From positions 1,364,001 through 1,428,000 of the forward strand of contig NW_024465777.1 of the NCBI RefSeq assembly GCF_017591425.1: 64,000 nt of DNA. Direction: 5' to 3'. The DNA comes from Ochotona curzoniae (Eukaryota; Chordata; Mammalia; Lagomorpha; Ochotonidae). The position numbers were made by a program, and so were the translations under genes. Below are positions 58,420 to 64,000 of the stretch, piece after piece; the stretch's first letter is position 1, and each line of letters starts with the position of its first letter. The notes beneath the pieces were generated by a model. That model was not told where the DNA came from and did not search any database. It was given only the letters and a program-made list of their open reading frames with translations.

Positions 58420-58680
58420 CGCTGCTATCTTCAAGGGCGAGGTTGTCAGCTCTGACCCCCTGGCGCCCCCACAGAGGCGGCCAAACAAACGGCCTTTGTG
58501 GTCTGGGCACTGGCGGCCGCGGGAGCGGCACAAAGGGGGGCGAAGAAAGGCCGCAATCCTCTTAGGGCCGCTTGCCCGGCTTTCCCACTGCAGCCCCACT
58601 GCTCCCAGAGAGCCGGTCTGCGGGCTGCTGGCCCCGCCACGCAAAGCAAGCAAAGCTGTCCAGGAATGAAAGACAGGGGC
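58420..58680. promoter_or_regulatory. Small CpG-dense pocket
   Basis: I count about 17 CpG in roughly 230 bp (e.g. ggcggccgcgggagcggc at about 58513), much denser than the surrounding sequence. It also holds ccccctggcgccccc, a weak CTCF-like core on the minus strand. It could be an unmethylated regulatory element or the start of an unannotated transcript. Confidence 0.35.
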
Positions 58681-59114
58681 CCCGGGGCCAGCCCAGATCC
58701 CCGCAGCAAACACAGGCCTGGCCCGGGGCCTGGGAGGGGGCAGGGCTGATCCCTAGGGAGGCCCCAGTTAAAAGAGCTGCCCCAGGAGAGGGACCCAGGA
58801 CTAATCCCTGCCTGCCCTGCGCCTTCTCTTCCCACAGCCCTGCGAGGGGACCCTGGAGAGTGGGGTGGGCACGGGGGGCTAGGATCAAAGGTGCTCCCTC
58901 CTATGCGGGGATGCACCACGGGGCCCCTGTGAACACCTCCAACCTATCCTCCTAGCTTTGCATCCCTCTTGCTTGCCACAGGTCACCCAGCATGCTGTGT
59001 GGCAGAGCCCGGCCTTTGACTCAGGACCCAACCTCAATCCACTTGTGCCAGTAGCTGAGATTGGCAGGGTCTGTCTGTGCCAGGGGCTCCCCCACCGTCT
59101 CTGTTTCTTACTCC

Positions 59115-59185
59115 CACACTTTTGACAGATGGAGACACTGAGACCCCAAGGCAGAAGGTGATTTGCAGCAAGTTGCCCATCTTCT
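59115..59185 (-). mobile_element. MIR fragment
   Basis: 'acagatggagacactgagaccc' then 'gcagcaagttgccc', the inverted MIR core. Confidence 0.5.
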
Positions 59186-59694
59186 GCCTTCCCAGAACCC
59201 CAATGTGGCTGGTATTTCACTGAGGCAGCTCATACCACCCACCACCACCTCTCCCCCCCCTGCCCAGCCTGCCTTTCCGCGCACACCAAATGCCAAGCCA
59301 TGGGGAGTGCCATTCTGAACGGGTGAGGAGATAGCCTGTGACCAACGAACTCTGGGCCTGGTACACAGTAGGTACCCAATAACAGCAGCTACTGTTCGTA
59401 TTAATGAGCTCAGCACAGGATGGGCTCCTGAACAACGAGTGGCCACATTCATGGCGGAGCCTAAACTCTCCCTGTTCTGGCTGGCTGGGGTTTGTCTGGC
59501 AGAGCAAACGAGGGGCTGGGAGCCAGTGGGCGGGCAGGGCCAGGATGAGCAGGAGGCAGCAACAGCTGAGTCCTAGCTGAATCCCTCTCAGGGAGGGGGC
59601 ACGGACCAGCTGCCCCCACCCCCGCCCATGGGTGGCCAAGAGCCCACAAGTAGGAGAATCCTGAATATCAGATCTCCAGTGCTGCCCCCCGCAA

Positions 59695-59868
59695 CACACA
59701 ATGCATTGCTTGCATGCACACGTGTGCATCCATGCCCACCTTCTGCCTTGCATACACACTCATGCACATACCCACATACACATGAGCACAACCGTGCATA
59801 CCTTCTGTCTCACACACACATTCATACACACACACACGTATACACAAATATGCACACACACACACTCA
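59695..59868 (+). repeat. Degenerate AC-rich low-complexity region
   Basis: Interrupted CACA runs with cat/cgt words, resembling 28735-29060. Confidence 0.75.
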
Positions 59869-60039
59869 TTTCATAGATTCAGAAACAGGCCCAGGAGAAC
59901 GGCTGTGCCTTGCACATCACCCAGCTTCTGTGCACAGCCCCAGCCTCCAGTCCCTCTCTCTCCTGTCTTCTGCAGGGACCCGGAATCCCACCAGCCTCCT
60001 TCACACCTTGCCTGACAAGGAGACACAGGGACCAAAAGC

Positions 60040-60225
60040 TCCATCTGAAACTCCATGTGAATCTTCTCCGTGGGGACCCAAGCATTTGGGCCATCCTTTG
60101 GGCCCGCTGGGATGAGCATCCGCAGGAAGCTGGAGTCAGAAGTGGATGAGCCAGGACTTGAAGCAGGTATTCGTCTTGGGATGCAGGTGCCCCTAGCGGC
60201 AGCTTAGCAATGATGCCGCAGAGCA
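60040..60225 (-). mobile_element. CSINE, head-side fragment, old
   Basis: 'acccaagcatttgggccatcc', 'gaagtggatgagccaggacttgaa' and 'gatgcaggtgcccctagcggc' are inverted CSINE words. The tail half is not detected. Confidence 0.6.
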
Positions 60226-60559
60226 GCGCTGCAGGGGCGTCCTGGGCAGGCTGCATCCTTCTCGCGTCCCTGGATTTGGGAATGAGCTTCACCTCTCTTC
60301 CTCCTCCTTCCCATTTGTGCCCTGCCAGTCTCTTTGCTTCTGTCTCCCTTTGATCTCACTCCGTCTCTCCGCTCTTGGTCGTGACTCTGGCCCATGGCAC
60401 CCTGTCAATAAGACATTGGGTCTGTATCCATCCCTTTGGTATCTCTGCTGAGAGCTCCCCAGTGGGCATGTAGAGTGTAGCCAAGTGTCAGGTCATGGTC
60501 TGGGGCCAGTTCCAACCCTGTCACCAGTCCTGGGCGACTTTCTTCTCTTGACAGGTGTT

Positions 60560-60571
60560 GGGGGGGGGGGG
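60560..60571 (+). repeat. G homopolymer run
   Basis: Twelve consecutive G residues, followed by gtggcggtgg. Confidence 0.9.
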
Positions 60572-60854
60572 TGGCGGTGGACAGTACAACATGAAGGAAG
60601 TGACCTCCAAAACTATCCCTGCCTTCCAAAGCCAGGCCACTGAGGGATTCAGGGAACTGAATGAGAACTTGATCCCCCTTTGAAAAGGATTTACTCTCTG
60701 CATCCTGGCACCTGGCTTCCTGACTGGAGTGCCCAGGCTGCCCCTCCCAAAGCAGGGCAAACCTGCAGGTCCCCACTTTTATTTACCCCAAGGGGTCACC
60801 AGATGACCATAGCCTTCCCTGTTACCTTTGGCCCTGCCAGTCCCATGACCAGGC

Positions 60855-60985
60855 AAGATCAGGAGTCAGGCAGCATGGGTTCAAATCCCCTCTGTGTCCC
60901 ACACCAGGTTCAGGGTGTTGGGCAAGTTCCTTTACCTCTCCTGGTCTCATTGTTCCCACCAGTGACCCAGGGATAACGGTCCATT
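60855..60985 (+). mobile_element. MIR fragment
   Basis: 'gcatgggttcaaatcccctctg', 'gttgggcaagttcctttacc' and 'ctcctggtctcattg', the direct MIR order. Confidence 0.6.
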
Positions 60986-61029
60986 AGCCACTGAAAGGAG
61001 AAGATGCAAAGAAATTGTGCACAGGTCCT

Positions 61030-62090
61030 TTGTACCCATGAAGAAACTGAAGCTGGGAGCGGAGAGGCCACTGCTGCAAATCCAGCCCTCCTCGGTGGCA
61101 GTGCCCCAGCCCGAACTCCAGCCCGGGGCTCAGCTGCAACTGCGTGCACACCGTCACATTCAGCCAACTCCAGCGGGGAGATCAAAGGCTCACTTCCTCA
61201 TGCACAAAGAGAATTCCTCATTAAAACGTGGCCTACGGCAGGGGCTGCTGGGGAGACAGCCACAGATACCCAGGGGATACCCAGGAAACGGTACTCACCA
61301 TCCCAGAAAGCCTCCGCCCAGGAGCTCCCAAAGCCCTGAGGGCAGTCAGGGAGGGCTTCCCATAGGAAGAGTGGACTCCAGCCAGCCTCCAGGGGAAACA
61401 GCGGACCTCCAAGGGAGCACCTGCTACATCCGAGACACCAAGAGTCACTCTGAGAGGCTGGGATGCCTATCCCTATTGAATAAGCCTTGAGCTGGGATCC
61501 TGAGAGTCTGAAAAGGCCAAGTTGCCCGCCTCCAGGCTGCACTGCCGCCACAGGGATCGTGTGAGCCGGCACGTGTGTTTGGGGTTGAGGAGGACGTGGG
61601 ACTGTGCTGTCATCAGAGCCATTTGTCAACAGCAGAACGTGTGGGCAGTGGAGCCGAGGAGACAGCTCCTTGGAAAAACTGTGGCGGCAGGCCGAGGGGC
61701 GGTCAGAGCCTAGGGCTTCCTGCCCTCTCCCGCTCTTTGACTTGGCTGAGTACTGCGTGAGTTTTGTCTATGCAACAGGCACTGTTCCAGGCACTAAGAA
61801 CAATGACAACTGCTACCTGGGCTCGGGAGCTGACCCTGGGACAGAATTACAAGTGGAGAGTAATACACACATCGATAAAGCAGATCACTTCACACTGCAG
61901 CCACTACAGCCAGCGCTGTCCCCACCATGTCCCAGAGCCAGCAGCATATGCATGGCCTTGGGGGTCTGAGAGCTGCAGTCAAGACTCAGGTGGCACAAGG
62001 CCTCCTCTGTGGGCTCCTTCTGCACCCTCACAGCATCCCTGACCCAGGGCAGCGAGCCTGCCAGCCTTGTCACTGCCAACCTCTCCCCTG
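61030..62090. other. Intergenic, nothing recognised
   Basis: Weak inverted MIR words at about 61036-61060; otherwise no gene or family I can support. Confidence 0.35.
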
Positions 62091-62094
62091 TGTC

Positions 62095-62200
62095 TTCCAC
62101 TGTTCAGGAAGGAGACTGAGGTTCAAACGGAAATAGTCATCGGCCAAGGTCACAGAGCCAGGGCAGAAGCGCCAGGACAGGAGGCCGGGTCTCCCGGATC
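62095..62200 (-). mobile_element. MIR fragment
   Basis: 'caggaaggagactgaggttc' then 'ccaaggtcacagagccagg', the inverted MIR core. Confidence 0.55.
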
Positions 62201-62478
62201 TCCAGGACATGTTGCGGGGTGGAGGACTTTCTCACTATCCCAGGCCAGGCCAGGACATCAGGCCAGAGAGCAGCAGCAGTCTCCCCCGCACCCCTGGGAA
62301 GGGGCCAGCCCCTCTTGCAGCAGTCTGCTGGTTTCTTTGTCCCTCTCTCTATCTGCACAATTGGGAAGAGGCTGGCACTGCCAGCATCCCACCCACAGTG
62401 GGCCCAGGTCCCAGGCCTAGCCAATCAACACATTTCAATCTTCTGTGACCATGGCAACTGGTCCAAAAGAGGGCATGT

Positions 62479-62790
62479 AGGCCCAGTGTGGTGATACGGC
62501 TGACTAAACTGCCTCCTGCCTTGCCCTGCCCTGCCCTGCCCTGCCCTGCCCTGCCCTGCCCTGCCCTGCCAGCATCCTATAACACAGCCCTCATTGAGCC
62601 CCATTTGCTCTGCTTCTGACCCACCTTCCTGCTGATGTGCCTGGGAAAACAATGGAAGGTGGCCTGAGTGCTTGGACCCCTGTCACTCATGTGAGATGCA
62701 GATGGAGTTCGGGACTCTTGGCTTTGTCCTGGTCTAGCCTGACCATTGCATCCATCTGGGGAGTGGCCTTGCTGTGCAGCAGATGCTCTG
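62479..62790 (+). mobile_element. CSINE, old, carrying an internal CCCTG expansion
   Basis: Head 'gtaggcccagtgtggtgatacgg' and later 'gtgcctgggaaaacaatggaagg' frame the pentamer array at 62523-62570, so the array grew inside the SINE head. Confidence 0.75.
62523..62570 (+). repeat. (GCCCT)n pentanucleotide array
   Basis: About nine and a half perfect copies of gccct/ccctg, 48 bp. Confidence 0.95.
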
Positions 62791-63091
62791 TTCAATTCAA
62801 CTGAGAGAAGCCTTGTGGGTAAAGCCTCAGAGAGGAGCACCACAGCAAGAGGTGGATGGAGCACCTGGATCCATCCATGCCTGACACTCACACCTGGTCT
62901 TCTCAGGGAGGCACATTTGTGTCTTCCTTTGATTTATTCAGCCAGACCTCAGAGATTTCTTGGTCCATATGGCTCTGCCTCCCATGTGGTGCACAGAAAA
63001 GATGGGGAGCACACCCTCCATGCCCTGAGGCTGGCTCACCTCAACATTGGCAGGCAGGAGCCGACACAGAGCCATCCCAGAAGCCACGGAG

Positions 63092-63416
63092 TGTTACTTT
63101 TTATTTTTATTGCAGATATACATAGAGGAGGAGAGACAGAGAGCAAGATCTTCTGTCCAATGATTCAATCCCAAAGTGACTGCAACAGCTGGAGCTGCAC
63201 CAATCTGAAACCAGGAGCCAGGAACTTCCTCCAGGTCTCCCACACGGGTGCAGGATCCAGATCCTAAAGCATTGGGCTGTCCTCGACTGCCTTTCCCAGG
63301 CCACAAGCAGGGAGCAGGATGGGAAGTGGGGCTGCCAGGATTAGAATCAGCACCCATATGTGATCCTGGCGCTTTTGAGGCAAGGATTTTAGCCACTGGG
63401 CCATCACGCCAGGCCC
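63092..63416 (-). mobile_element. CSINE, young
   Basis: Inverted, 'ttatttttattgcagatatac' to 'gccatcacgccaggccc'. Its 5' end abuts the LTR-like sequence. No clear target duplication. Confidence 0.88.
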
Positions 63417-64000
63417 TGTTTGAAAGGTTTTAAACACAAACTCAAAGTTCTTACAGTTCTTAGCGTTCTAATGTGCAGCCAATTCCCACAGCCAAGTCCT
63501 TTTACCTTAAGCCAAAAACACCAGACACGACGAGGTATGTTAGGAGGTTTTATTCCAGCAGGGTAGGAATGGGATGGTTGGTGGCAGAGCAAAGAAGAAG
63601 AAAGAGGGACACACCTGGGGGCCCCTTTAAATCATTGAGGTGAGCCCACAAAATGTGGGGGGATTGGGAGGAATTGGGGGCAGGCCAGGGGATTGGTGCC
63701 CAAGATTGTCACAGGTGATTGCCTGAGGGTGATTGGTAAGTGGGTGGGGGTTGGGGAAAACGTCCCCCCACCCCGCACCCCCGCCATGAAACACTGGGGC
63801 AGAGGGGCTGGAATTCACAGGTAAGATGCCGGGAGATTACATCTGATTGGTGGACGGCTGGACCTGCGCGAATTTCGTGAGCTGTGAGGAGAAGGAAGTG
63901 GTGCAGGGTCCAGGATGGCAGGGTCTCAGTCTCCATGATGACATTCAGATATTCAAATCACTCCTCACAGGGCTGACCCTCTCATGCCCCTGGTGGACCA
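63417..64000 (-). mobile_element. Candidate endogenous retrovirus LTR (partial, runs off the window)
   Basis: Read on the minus strand, the layout is that of a retroviral LTR. Four CCAAT boxes (GATTGG on + at 63845, 63731, 63691 and 63662) are followed by a TTTAAA box (63626-63631). About 70-80 bp later comes an AATAAA (TTTATT on +, 63549-63554), and then about 130 bp of U5-like sequence ending in ...CA at 63418 (tg on +). No gag, pol or env sequence is in view. It may be a solo LTR or the end of a provirus lying beyond 64000. Family not assigned. Confidence 0.5.

Noticed and set aside
57672..58669. Overlapping open frames near the CpG pocket as a possible gene
   Set aside because: Frames on both strands are of similar length and show no domain or splice pattern; GC-rich sequence alone explains them.

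Overview
This is vertebrate nuclear DNA, almost certainly from a lagomorph. The genes have introns, more than 90% of the window is non-coding, and I count about 36 copies of one tRNA-headed SINE, the lagomorph C-repeat (CSINE), including several young copies with intact target-site duplications. The young consensus (head reading 'cgccttgaacgcgcc..ggatcccatatgggcgcc') looks more like pika (Ochotona) than rabbit; that species-level call is an inference.

The only protein-coding genes I can support are the three subunits of complement C1q, all on the + strand in the order C1QA - C1QC - C1QB. C1QA codes in 26179-26341 and 27107-27681 (245 aa). C1QC codes in 30977-31157 and 31840-32396 (245 aa). 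C1QB codes in 41804-41978 and 43044-43618 (249 aa). Each has two coding exons split by a phase-1 intron inside a collagen Gly codon, and each probably has an upstream non-coding first exon. The proteins have a signal peptide, an N-terminal cysteine for inter-chain disulfides, a Gly-X-Y collagen stalk with the known kink interruptions, and a globular gC1q domain. Six A-B-C heterotrimers make the C1q hexamer, which binds immune complexes, CRP and other ligands and carries C1r2C1s2 to start the classical complement pathway.

In other mammals this cluster sits between EPHA8 and EPHB2. The left edge (1 to about 1100) ends in a good poly(A) signal and reads like the 3' UTR of a + strand gene, by synteny EPHA8. 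The stretch 1.1-25 kb is intergenic: SINEs, worn MIR/L2/L1 pieces, and islands of repeat-poor AT-rich sequence that look like conserved enhancers (10.2, 13.1, 15.0, 18.7 and 22.8-23.9 kb). The cluster occupies about 25.2-43.8 kb. Intron 1 of C1QB holds a (GGAT)n array of about 750 bp. The stretch 43.8-63.4 kb is SINE-rich intergenic DNA leading toward EPHB2, which is not reached. The last 580 bp look like a retroviral LTR on the minus strand.

I found no undescribed protein system. The most useful leads are regulatory: MAF-type sites near all three C1q genes, CTCF-like motifs on both sides of the cluster, the higher-order structure of the C1QB array, the enhancer-like islands and the right-edge LTR. 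All of these are motif-level calls made by eye.
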